DNA from: Blastobasis lacticolella | Taxonomy: Eukaryota > Arthropoda > Insecta > Lepidoptera > Blastobasidae | NCBI GenBank assembly: GCA_905147135.1 | Contig: LR990044.1 | Location: forward strand, 13,396,122 to 13,460,121 | Length of the DNA stretch: 64,000 bases | Direction of reading: 5' to 3' | In this document: positions 11,254 through 21,793 of the stretch, one piece after another | Layout: each line of letters begins with the position of its first letter | Position numbering within the stretch: the first letter of the stretch is position 1 | Notes under the pieces: generated by a model | Seen by the model: only the letters and a program-made list of their open reading frames with translations | Databases searched by the model: none | What the model was told of the DNA's origin: nothing | Translations under genes and position numbers: made by a program

Positions 11254-12052
11254 ACACCCCATTATTAAAAGTTGAAAATTTTTAAGTGTTTTTTTTTCGC
11301 AAAATTATTTTTAGTCTTTTTCTCTCAGTGCCCCATTTGCTACACATCAACCAGCGCGGTTCGAAATTTTACAAGTCTTTTTTCCTCAGCGCCCCCTTTG
11401 CTACACTCCAACCCTCATTGTCGACGTCGTTGAAGGTTTTGATCGAGTTGCTTAGCCTGTGCAAAGAGGTTAGGTGTGGGTGCGTGGTGGGCATGAATCT
11501 ATAACTTCATGGTGGTGGGTGCAACCAGCTGAGCTACTGCGGCAGTGTGACCAGATTTAAAATAGTCATTATGCTAGCGGCTTGACTAAAATCTGCTAAA
11601 ATATGCTAAACTTTATTTAAAAAATGAAAATATTCTGCTAAGGAATTAACGTATATTTTGTATGTAGATTTACAAAATAAATCGCTTTGACTGGTTGTAT
11701 TTATTTTTTATTTAATAAAGTTGTTATCTAAAAATCTCTATCTATCTATCCCTCTACACAATGGCTACACCTTTTCACATTTATACCACAATCGAAAAAT
11801 GTACAATATTGCAAATAAAGTTAATTATACCAGTTTTTAACTAAATAATTTGCAAGTAATAAGGCATAAAGCGCGCTCCACATGTGGACAGTTCCGCGGG
11901 AACACGAGAATGTAGAGGGAGTATTCGTGTAGTCCCGTGCATATTTGGCATGTCTCGCCTATTTCATAGACTAAGTAGAGATAGTTTGTTGTCGTCTCGA
12001 TTCGATCGATTTTATATTTATATTTCTAGCGATTTTTTCCGTAACAGGTTCG
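11254..12052. other. Intergenic stretch
   Basis: A+T-rich with no recognised exon. It contains a short tandemly related pair (CTCAGTGCCCCATTTGCTAC and CTCAGCGCCCCCTTTGCTAC, near 11325 and 11385) of unknown meaning. Confidence 0.4.
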
Positions 12053-12054
12053 GG

Positions 12055-12135
12055 GTACACTTGACCATGATCCAGGATATTAGTAGATCAAGTAATTACA
12101 GTAGAGCAGCTGCCATCACCTCTGTGACCCTGTTT
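12055..12135 (-). mobile_element. SINE family B, 3' fragment
   Basis: Reverse-complement match to the family-B tail: CTTGACCATGATCCAGGATA, TCAAGTAATTACAGTAGAGC and CTGCCATCACCTCTGTGACC. Truncated at the head. Confidence 0.65.
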
Positions 12136-12485
12136 ACAGTAGATTATCGATATTACACCGATGAATCGATAAAATGTCGCGCGTTTTGACACCACCACAT
12201 CCCTAATAGGCGAGAATGTAGAGGGTCGACCAAAGTCCCGGCAAAAGTTTCGCCGGAAGTTTCGGCGAACATGTGAAGCGCGCTTAAGGAAATAGTATCC
12301 ATGTCAACGGTTATCTGCTAAGCAGTTACCTAGGAGATGTTCGGCCAGCGCAAAGAGAAGGGCCGAGGATAGACTCACTTTCGCGTTTTGAAGTAAAACC
12401 GAAGTAAAACTGAATACCAGATATCACAGACTAACTAGACGAACCTACGTATCCAGATACAGAGTAGGTCCATGGTACAGACTGA

Positions 12486-13641
12486 CACGGCTACATGGAC
12501 TTACTACCCAAAGGGACTGCGCACTGCTTTGACTAAAACCGGGCAGAGCGAGAGTCACCATCGATAGTCCTTTGTCCCTTTCTAACAGTGAAGCACAATG
12601 TTATTGGCATAATCACCGTCATTCTCAATTGACAAGTGTCATGTTTGGTGTTGCCATTATTGGAGAAATATATTTACCGTGAATTTCGTATTATTATGAG
12701 GTAATCCGTACAAACCGAAAAGTAGTTGTCAAAATACCTTTTGATCTACTGAACATTTCTCCGACAAACGTCGAGTCGACATAATTATTTACCTACGACT
12801 TTTTGTTCCACAAAACAGAAAAAAGAGTTCGTTAACGATTTATCCTACAACACTAGTTTCTAAAGAGAAGTGATAGTACTCGTCGATATCTACATTTCGT
12901 ATGACAGCTGTCAAAGTTAAATCTTTTATAACTTGGAACCCATTGGTCCTAAAACACTAGTTTCTGTAGAGAAATGATAGTACTTGTTGAGATATACATT
13001 TCGTATGACAGCTGTCAAACTTAGAACTGTCATCCGAAATGTAGATCTCGATGAGTACTATCGTATTGCTCTAGGAACTAGTGTTCTAAGACCAATTGTT
13101 TCCGAGTTACAACAGTTCTAAGTTTGACAGCTGTCATGCGAAATGTAGATCTCGACGAACACTATCATTTTTCTTTATGAACGAATGTAATAGCACCAAT
13201 AGTTTAGGAGTTATTTCAGTTCAAAGTTTGACAGCTGTCATTCTAAATGTAGATCTCTACAAGCACTATCATTTCTCTCTAGAAACTAGGGTTTTAGGAC
13301 CAATGGGTTAACTTTGACAGCTGTCATACGCAATGATGATCTCGAGGAGTGCTATCATTTCAATCTAGGAACAAGTGTTCTAGGGCCAATAGTTTACGAG
13401 TAGCAGGGTAAGCTTGGGCTGGACCCTGGTGAAAACATGACCTTCAGATTGCAGCCAGTCCGGCTCTGCCTGGCCGTGAGTTCGGTGTCCGCGCCAAATA
13501 ATAAAAGTAATTCGGAATTTGCATCAACAATGGTGGCAACACTAGAAAGGGACAAAGGACTATCGATGGTGACTCTCGCTCTGCCCGGTTTTAGTCAAAG
13601 CAGTGCGCAGTCCCTTTGGGTAGTAAGTCCATGCACGGCTA
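12486..13641. mobile_element. 1140-bp MITE with 8-bp target duplication and about 95-bp terminal inverted repeats
   Basis: The element spans 12494-13633. It starts CATGGACTTACTACCCAAAG and ends with the reverse complement. The terminal inverted repeats run about 95 bp, through AGCGAGAGTCACCATCGATA and CAAAGGACTATCGATGG. The flanking 8-bp duplication CACGGCTA is exact (12486-12493 and 13634-13641). Inside are six diverged copies of a unit containing CATTTCGTATGACAGCTGTC, in one orientation up to about 13020 and reversed after it. There is no transposase. An 8-bp duplication with CA...TG ends fits P-like or hAT-like elements; the superfamily is not settled. Confidence 0.85.
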
Positions 13642-14200
13642 TCTGTCGTCTTTGATTAATGATCCTAGTCATGGCTTCAATCATAGCCTCGTTCAGTAAG
13701 ATGAAGGAGGCTATGCTTCAATCCAACACCAAAATACTCTCTATTTTGCCATCTCGTTTTCACTTTCACAAACTTAAATCTATGTAGTGCTTGTGTATCT
13801 GTATATTCCACTCGAGCCTATTTTCACCGTAGCAGCGGCTATTTCCACTCTTTCATTCATTCTCCATTCGTTCTGAACGAATGAATTCGATGGCAAAATA
13901 GCGACGGCCTCTTTGCTTCTTTTATTTACTAACTGGTATATTGTGATCTGTGTTGTGTATTAACACCCAGTCGTGAATGGTCACTGGCCAGGTCTAGTAC
14001 CATTAAGAGTTGTTTAAAATTATTTTCGATACCGTTTCATAAGTTGTGAAATAAAAACATGCGCAAATCTCGAACGATTGTGTAATCTACTCCATTTGTT
14101 TTTTATCAGATAAATTAATATTTAAACGGTCGAGTACGGAAACATAAACGGCAGCTGTTGTTCGGAACTTGATTAGCAGCAAGCGTTTGTGCGACACAAT
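13642..14200. promoter_or_regulatory. Upstream region of the EcKL gene
   Basis: This is the interval between the 1.14-kb MITE and the EcKL start codon at 14201, so it should hold the promoter and 5' UTR. No TATA box or initiator could be assigned with confidence. An imperfect inverted pair built on CATTCGTTC and GAACGAATG lies near 13860-13885. Confidence 0.35.
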
Positions 14201-17122
14201 ATGAAAAACTTTTCATTTCGTTATGACGCAGAGTGTCTGAGTGAGAAGCAACGTGCTTTTATAAATGATGTGCTCGTAAATCGCGGGTTACTAAATGGAA
14301 ATATTGAAGTCTTCGCTGTGGGAGCAGCTGGAGATAACTATGTGGCAAATGTAATAAGATTGAACGTTGTGCAAAATAATGGGAAAACATTAAGCATCGT
14401 TGCAAAAATTGCACCACGCAATGAACAAACGCGCAATATGATAAACGCGCAACTGATGTTCAAAAACGAATATATAATGTACACTGAAGTATTAAAAAAG
14501 TTTTCCGAATTGGAAGAAAAAGCGGATATTCCAAAAGCGGAGAGGTTGAGGTACGCAGAATGCTATGGTTCTTTAATGGATGAACCAGACGAGCTTATAT
14601 TGCTTGAAGATCTAAAAGCCTCAAATTTTACTATATTGAATAAACACATTTCTCTTACTAGCGATTGTGTGAAATTAATTTTAGAAAATTTCGCTAAAAT
14701 TCATTCTCTCTCATTTTCGTTAAAAGATCAAGATCCAGAAGTTTATGACATATTGTCAAATAAACTGGCCAACCCTTGGGTCAAGATGCGTGATATGCCA
14801 GATATAGACAAATATTTTCAATCATTAGAAGACGAGGTGATTTCAGTATTAGATAGCGACCGAGACAAAGCTGCTATAAAAGGTTGTCTAGTTAATATGC
14901 CTCTAAATATAATAGAAAAAGTAGACAATATGAAGGGGTCCAAATATGGAATAATACAACAAGGACACTCGTGGACAAACAACCTCATGTTCGTATTAGA
15001 GGTGAGATTAATGTAACGGTAATTTTGACATATTTTCATTTAAATCACACATAGGTGTGTATTTATTAGAGATGAAACGGATAGTTGTTTGGCCGGATAC
15101 CGGATACCGGATATCGGCCAGCCTCCTAGCCGGGTAGCCGGATATCCGGCGGCCGGATATTTGGCAGGACATAGTCTCTGAACAAGTTTGTGCAAGCTGT
15201 GATCGCGGCGTGGGACTTTATACGACTGCATGTGTTTATGTAATTTCAAGTCTCCGATTAATGTGAATAAAAAAAAATCGTGGACAAATTCACACAGCGC
15301 CATCTAGCCCCAAAGCTTGTGTTATGGGTGCTAGATAACTGATTAACTACTTATATACTTTTAAATACATACTTATTATATATAGAACACCCAGACCCGT
15401 AACAGAAATTAAAATTCATCATTTCAATTTCTGCCCGGCTAGGAATGGAACCCGGGTACTCTTGCGTGGCATGTTGACCACTGAACCACTCAGGGCGACA
15501 ATGATTTGAACGTTGAACTGAACAATTCTTCCGCCCAAATACGGATTGATAGTTTTAAAATACGGGCTTACACATTAGCCCACAGCATCTTAGAGGATAA
15601 ACGACATCGTATACTACCTCTAAATATAAATAAATTAATATTTTTATTCCAAGATAATATTTTTTTAACATCTTTATTATCAATATACAGGTGTATATTG
15701 CAATGACAGGATGGAGTGCTAAACGTATTAAAACGATAGGTACAATTATAACACAAGCCTTGCTTACTTTGGGGCTAGATGACGCTGTGTGAATTTGTCC
15801 ACGATTATTTATTATTATTATTTCTGTCGTACGTAAAATAGTTCTAAAATAGTTCACGGCTTTATACATATATTATGTAACAGCCTGTATATCTTGATTG
15901 ACTTTAGAAAAAATATTACACTAAATACATTATTAAACTAAACAGCACTTGTCAAAACTACACACGACAAAAATGCGCATTTATGCTGATCAGCGGGTGT
16001 CACCCTGTTGGGCAAAGTACGTAGTTTCCACACTCTTGAAAGTTACAAAGTCACACCTATGCCCGAGAAAATTTGAGAACGCTCAATGCGATGGTGTGGG
16101 CATGTGCTCCGCCGCCCCATAGATCACCTTAGTGCAAGTAGCCCTAAATTTGGCGATGACGACTCGCTGACGCGGAAGACACCCACACGCCACTTGGCTA
16201 ACGGCGGACCAAAGGGACCAGAAGGACAATATTATTGACGCTGCTACTGCTCAGAATAAAGAGAAATAGAGGAAACAGACAAGGCGAGCTGACTCCAGCT
16301 AATGGAAAAGGCATAGTGCAAAAAGAAGAGACCAGAAAACTATTTAAATTTTTTGCTAACCTACCAAATGAACGATACGAGTAGAATAGGCGCCGATGCC
16401 GACATAATCAATAGTGTTTTGATTGTAGTTTTTGAACGTTTTGTGACAACTTTTTACTCGACTGCTACAGAAGGTCATATATTTCCGATGAGCAAAATCA
16501 CTTTTATGGACTTTTTATACATTTTTTACTATCTGGTATCCGGCCGGATATTAACGCATTATCCGGTATCCGGCCGGATAGTATATTATGGCCGGATAGG
16601 CCGGATACCGGATAGTGGCCGGATATCCGTTTCATCTCTAGTATTTATCTCGATCTTCTTTTTCAGGAGGATAAGCCAGTCGAATGTTGCATGATCGATT
16701 ATCAAGTATCGAACCACAACTCACCAGCAGCGGATCTACTGTATATGATATTTAACTGTACTGACTATGAGGTTCGATCGAAAAACTACCAGGATTGGCT
16801 TGATTACTACTACGATCAATTCGATAAATGTTTAGCCCGTTACGGGTTATCAGCCAGTGATGTTTTTCCAAGAAGTCAACTAGATATTGAATTGAAAAAA
16901 TTGGGACACATTTACCTGGGCCTTTCTATTATGTTAGCGAGTACGTTGTTGAGGGAGGCACACGAACAAAGCAAATTAAAAGAGGTAATGGGGGAGAATT
17001 TTGATTTGGACGAAATGATGAAGATGTCAAAATTATGCAACATGGAGAAATCTAGTATAGCAAGATTCAAAGAAAGATTAGATGGTCTTGTAGCTAGTTT
17101 CATTGAGTTAGAGTATGTTTAA
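14201..17122 (+). CDS. EcKinase-like (CHK/DUF1679) family kinase, two exons, 418 aa
   Basis: Exon 1 is 14201-15001 (267 codons, donor GAG|GTGAGA). Exon 2 is 16667-17122 (acceptor TTTTTCAG, 151 codons plus stop). Both junctions are phase 0. The family phosphorylates small hydroxylated molecules and includes ecdysteroid 22-kinases; the substrate here is unknown. Landmarks are a glycine-loop-like VGAAGDNY at residues 40-47, the putative ATP-binding lysine in IVAKIAP (K69), ILLEDLK at the hinge, and MIDYQVS with the metal-binding Asp (D278). The catalytic-loop motif HGDxWxxN reads QGHSWTNN, so the catalytic Asp is His256. The length suits the family. The first in-frame ATG is used. A hAT-like element fills most of the intron, and a broken copy of exon 2 lies at 24709. 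Confidence 0.88.
15282..15505 (-). mobile_element. tRNA-derived SINE (family A), inverted, inside the hAT-like element
   Basis: On the minus strand this reads a tRNA-like head (CCTGAGTGGTTCAGTGGTCA, then a GGGTTCCATTCC B-box-like segment), AATTTCTGTTACGGGTCTGG, and the tail AGCACCCATAACACAAGCTT and GGGGCTAGATGGCGCTGTG. It lies inside 15067-16640. Confidence 0.75.
15735..15810 (+). mobile_element. SINE family A, 3' fragment
   Basis: Only the tail is present: ATAACACAAGCCTTGCTTAC, TTTGGGGCTAGATGACGCTG and TGTGAATTTGTCC. It lies in opposite orientation to the SINE at 15282-15505 and nested in the same hAT-like element. Confidence 0.65.
16055..16335 (+). mobile_element. RTE-type LINE C-terminal coding remnant
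   Basis: Conceptual reading across frames gives CDGVGMCSAAP, GRHPHATWLT and TAQNKEK-RKQTRRAD. This resembles the conserved tail of RTE-like reverse transcriptase proteins (RWYGHVLRR, GRP-K-W, A-DR--WR). It has stops and frameshifts and is nested in the hAT-like element. Confidence 0.6.
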
Positions 17123-17525
17123 AATCACAATTGTAAATGTGTTATTCAGAATACATGGTTTTGATTTTAATTAGGTATATGATTTCACTAGCGACCTGCC
17201 CTGGCATCGAACGGGTGTTATCGTCTTTACTATAATGTTCATAAACGTTTCGGAAAAGATTATCTAAATAGACATGTAGCCTAGTGAAAAACGCATCAAA
17301 ATCAGTTGCGTGATTTATAAAACCACTTTCATTTATATTACAGTAAAATTTAATAAAAAAAAAATGTTGTAATGGTGTTACCCATTTCATGATAAATTAA
17401 TATTTTATTTCTTTTTTCTACTACACATGACTGAAAGACACATCAACAAATACACTTTCGCATTGGTAAAGGGTAAGTTACTTTTACTTAAATTCGTCAA
17501 CAAAGTCTAGGTCTTTTCAGGGGTT
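17123..17525. other. EcKL 3' flank, duplicated with the exon copy at 24.7-25.3 kb
   Basis: The first 200 bases or so downstream of the stop codon match the flank of the exon copy at 25176-25345, including CACAATTGTAAATGTGTTAT and TTTAATTAGGTATATGATTT. Both flanks carry an ACTAGCGACCTGC repeat that recurs a third time near 25408 as CTAGTGACCCACC. Confidence 0.6.
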
Positions 17526-17529
17526 TAGC

Positions 17530-17855
17530 AGTTTTTTTTTTTTATCTGATGGAAAGTGGTCACCACTGCCTATAGACATAAGCAACACCGAGAGTATCGC
17601 TAATGCGTTGCACACCTCTATAACACGTAACTCTGGCAGCAAAAAGGCAAATGTCCCTCCACTGCCAAAGCCACGGTTCCCCATATTCCCACCCCATGGA
17701 GCACTGGAAACCTTACTCACCGGCAGAAACACAATACTATTTAAAAGAGTATTGTTTAGCAGGTTTAGCTGCGGTATGCTGTAAGGTTGAGGTACTTCCC
17801 CAGTCGGGCGGCTCCAATTCGAACGGGATACCCCGCTATGCCCTACCTCTCTCAT
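17530..17855 (-). mobile_element. Interspersed LINE/SINE-like repeat
   Basis: The segment starts with a T-rich run and CTGATGGAAAGTGGTCACCA. The reverse complement of that motif, GGTAACCACTTTCCATCAGG, recurs at 39220-39240, and related forms occur near 43030, 46160 and 48680. The poly-T start suggests a poly-A-tailed element inserted on the minus strand. The family was not identified. Confidence 0.5.
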
Positions 17856-18290
17856 TCCCTATGCCCTACCTCCCTCATACCTCTCTCACTCTCAGAAGAA
17901 CGTTTCAGGCCCTGTCTATATCCCTTTTCTAATAGACATGTATGCTCCAATGTAGACTGCATCTACACTTATAGTTTGTAATGCTAGCCCATTAATTTAA
18001 AAAATGAATTCATTATGTATATAAAATTACTACACGTTGTGATATTGCAATTAGGCTGATGATTCTGACCTTTGACCACCCGTCAGTACTAAGGGAACAC
18101 GAAGTTAAATCTATGGACATGCAAACCGTAATTTGTGGCAACTATCACGTCAAATATTATTAAAAATAAACATTTATAAATAATGTAAAGAATATTGGAA
18201 ATTCTTAAACTATCCTACTGAATCTGCTAATTTTATTTATATGTCCTTTTGTTTTTTTATTTTTCTATTCTTGTTTATTTTAAGAAATAC

Positions 18291-18374
18291 ATAGAGTTCT
18301 GTTTTATATTCTAATGAAATATCGTTGTATGCTTGTAAGCAGATATTTCATTAGAATATAAAACAGAACTCTAT
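18291..18374. repeat. Perfect 33-bp inverted repeat with 18-nt loop
   Basis: The arms at 18291-18323 and 18342-18374 are exact reverse complements (ATAGAGTTCTGTTTTATATT at the start of the left arm). The 18-nt spacer contains TTGTATGCTTGTAAGC. An RNA copy would form a stem of pre-miRNA size, but the perfect pairing is more like a young foldback element. No target duplication is apparent. Confidence 0.85.
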
Positions 18375-19770
18375 TTATCGTACACAATAGAGCTATAGTC
18401 TATCCACTGAAAGGGCCCCGACCCAACGTATTTTGTATTCGTGGCAGCTACTATCTGTCTGCAGTCCAGATTAATTATCACCCAGGTCCCCCCATGTTTG
18501 CCAATAAGCCTCCAGACACTCCGGTAGTGTATGTAGCTTTACCAGAGTAGATTTACGATCTATCTACCTATTCGATAAGAACAGCGTAATTGTAAAGATA
18601 ACAGAGATGTTACCGGAACTGTATGTAGGGAAAATCCAAAAACTGTAAATATTACAACCGTGAACCGTAGATCTATGACACAAAAAATACTTGAATAGTT
18701 TCAATGTATATTGTATAAATAGCATAGAGTAAAACTAACGCAATACTACAATAAAATAAAATTAATCGTATTCGGGGAAAGGAGGCATAACCGTGACGTT
18801 AAGAAAAATAAACAAATAAATTGTATAGAAAATAAATAATTAATTACAATTAATTACTAATTTAGTATTGGTTACATATTAAATTATCATTTGGCATATA
18901 ATTTGGTATCAAATAAGATCTTAAATATAAATTTTACGCAACCCTTATGAAAACCCCCATCCTGCCGCAGCGTTTTTTTTTTTTTTTTTTTTTTATTAAA
19001 AAGTGGGCTCTCCAAGGCTTTCTCAGTCCTAGTATCACTGCGACCATTCCTGATCTATTGTGATCGCCTCTTTCTTAAAGTTCAGTACTAATCCCTATAG
19101 CTTCTATGAACTGCAATAGTTTCTTAATACTGATATCGTGCACCTCCTCCTGCCGCAGCGTTGACTCATATAATTTGATTTCATAGATCATTAATCAACT
19201 CGTGGATTCTCCCAAAAAGTTACCATATTTGTAGTTATGTATTTATTGTATATATTGCATTATTCTGTATATATTATTTACATTTATGTAGGTTAAGAGC
19301 TAATGTTTATATTTCTAATACACTTAACAATAATTGGGAACGGCAATTGCCAGTTCTGTTATCAATTGATCGACACTACATGATAATATATGGCGTAACA
19401 TTACACTATCCATGTCAAACCAATATACAAAATTACAATTCAATTTTACAATGAAAATGGCACTGGAATTATCAATATTAGTTACACAAATAGTTTTAAT
19501 GCATGTGCTGTTGGTCGTTGAAATGTTGAATTGGATATCTTGATTAAAGTTATGAATTACTTATAAAGTTGAAAATGTCCATACCATTATCCTTTATACA
19601 TTGTCGTTTTAACTGTCGTTTTGAGTACACGGACGTTTCGATTTGCCATTTTTAAAACCTTATTGTCGCATATACATTTAAAATTAAAGAAATTGAAAAC
19701 GTCAAAATTCGAAAGTTACAAAACCAATAAAATTATATTGTTCTAAAATTTTTGTGATTTGAGTAAAGTC
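18375..19770. other. Intergenic stretch upstream of the gustatory receptor gene
   Basis: A+T-rich. It contains a long T run at 18971-18994 and no recognised exon. The promoter of the receptor gene should lie near its right end but cannot be pinpointed. Confidence 0.4.
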
Positions 19771-20478
19771 ATGGTAAACTATTTCAAAACATTCACGTGG
19801 TCGAGGTTCCTTTTAGGGCATTATTTCGAAGTATCTTCGAACAAATTAACTCTGTTTCTCGCAAAGTTATACTGTTTACCTTACTTGTATATTATAACCC
19901 TGTCTCATATTATTTTAACAGATACATTTTCCCAATATCAATTCATTGCTATACATTTTTTTGTGTCTGATTTGACTGTCACTGGGCTGTGTCTGCTGAC
20001 CAAGCAAACATTTTTCTTTCAATATATTACCACTAAGCAAGTATTGCGTGCATCAATTGGTAAAAAAGAAAAGGTATTTTTTTCGAAGTATTATCCTATA
20101 TGCTAGCTATTCTCGTACTCAGAATTTTTATATACTCTGTAATAGTGGCAATAGACGCAAATGAATTTGAAGTTTTATCCGTCCTTGTTCATTTGGCTTT
20201 CATTAAGAATGATTTTGCAAATAGTGTGAAGAATATATATTTTGTATGTTTTGGAGAAGCCTACGGAAACTTCGAAAATATTTGGATACACAACTCAATA
20301 ATACTGGTATTCAAGAACATAAGAAAATCAAAATAATATGACAGGCTTATTCTATTACAATAATGTGTTGGATAATATGGGCAAAACGATGAAGTATATA
20401 TCATTTCCGGTATGTAGAAATATAGATACGATTCCTAAAGTTTAGATTTTTGGTTCCTACACTGCCATTTGATCGTGG

Positions 20479-20762
20479 TAATCCTTTGGGGTATGACGCG
20501 TCGGTGGTCAAGCGGATTTGTAAGCGAGTTGTGCCGGGTTCGAATTCAAATCTGGTCATCTACCCATGATTCTTTTCTGAGTTATGTACATTAGTTGAAT
20601 ACTAACCGATGCTCTTACGGTGAGGGAAAATCTGGTCGGGATCCCCTGATAGCTGTAATTACCTGATCTGCCAAATCTTGGATCATCTTCAAGGCGGACC
20701 CCAGACCCCACAACCGGGATATTAACGTCAAGATGATTATTATAATCCTATGGGGAATGACG
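20479..20762 (+). mobile_element. SINE family B with 20-bp target duplication, in the receptor intron
   Basis: The body at 20499-20742 has a tRNA-like head (GGTGGTCAAGCGGATTTG, then a CGGGTTCGAATTC B-box) and the family landmarks TTCTTTTCTGAGTTATGTAC and CTTACGGTGAGGGAAAA. The duplications at 20479-20498 and 20743-20762 share 18 of 20 bases around TAATCCT(T/A)TGGGG. An internal segment is deleted relative to 3783-4101. Confidence 0.85.
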
Positions 20763-21793
20763 ATGACTTTAGTTTACCTGTTTGTAGAATTATCTGTTTT
20801 CAGGTGACACGATTGCAACTCTCAGAACATAAACATGTATAAGGCTAACTAGCAACTAGTACTGGAGTTAAATTAATTCTTCATCAAAATGTACAACATG
20901 TATTTGGTTGAAATGTTCATGCGGCTTTAATGGCATATGACAGAATACTTTATATATTTGTACCTATATTTTCTTTTTCAGATATTGTTAGTTCTATTGA
21001 ATGATTTCATATGTTTTACGGTTTCATTCGTGCATATAATATTTTATAATAGTGATAATTCTGTGAGTATCGACTTATTTAATCTATTTATTAGTCTAAT
21101 AATAATAGGAAGCCTTTAGAAAAGATAAATAATGCTATATATTTAAAGAGACACGTAGTGTCTGCGAGAATAATATCAGTCCGCTCATTTTAATGCTATT
21201 TCTATTTTACTGTAGGGGCCGCAGGCAATTAATAAAACATTAAAATTTATGTCACTCAATATGTCGTTGCTTCATTTCTTCATTATGATATATTTTGCTG
21301 AAACCGCGGCAAATGAAGTTGATGACATAAAAGCGATATTGGCGAAAGAAATGCTGCGATATAAAGGTAAAAGATGGCTACTGTTTATTGTTTTACTTTA
21401 GAACTATGTAACTGTTTGTATTATATTCTATTATAATTTGCGTGACGGTATGTATGAAAGTATGTATAAGCTAAACATATTTGTTATTTTCCGTTGTAAC
21501 TATATCTGCACTTAAATTATCCCTCAGTGACTATATTCCTCATTGATAACTTCAATTGGTAGATACGTTTAAATACATAATATCATGCCACTTTTCCGTA
21601 GACCCTAGACAGAGACCATATTGTTGCAAAATACTGACATATGGTACGATCAATTCAATAATTTCGTTATGTTTACAACAGATAAGGCCGTGAGAAACGC
21701 TATTATTGAACTGTGTGACTACATCGAGGTTCGTCGCCCGGAATTCACCGTCTACCGCTTGTTTACCATCAACATTGACGTGCTCTTTGGCTA

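Larger units (their letters stand above)
15059..16648. mobile_element. hAT-like element in the EcKL intron, 1574 bp
   Basis: The element is 15067-16640, with termini TAGAGATGAAACGGATA and TATCCGTTTCATCTCTA. Exact 8-bp duplications GTATTTAT lie at 15059-15066 and 16641-16648. The TAGAGATG terminus and 8-bp duplication fit hAT transposons. Subterminal regions are dense in CCGGATA/TATCCGG repeats at both ends, which in hAT elements often serve as transposase sites. There is no transposase. The interior has captured an inverted SINE-A, a SINE-A tail and an RTE 3' fragment. Confidence 0.85.
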
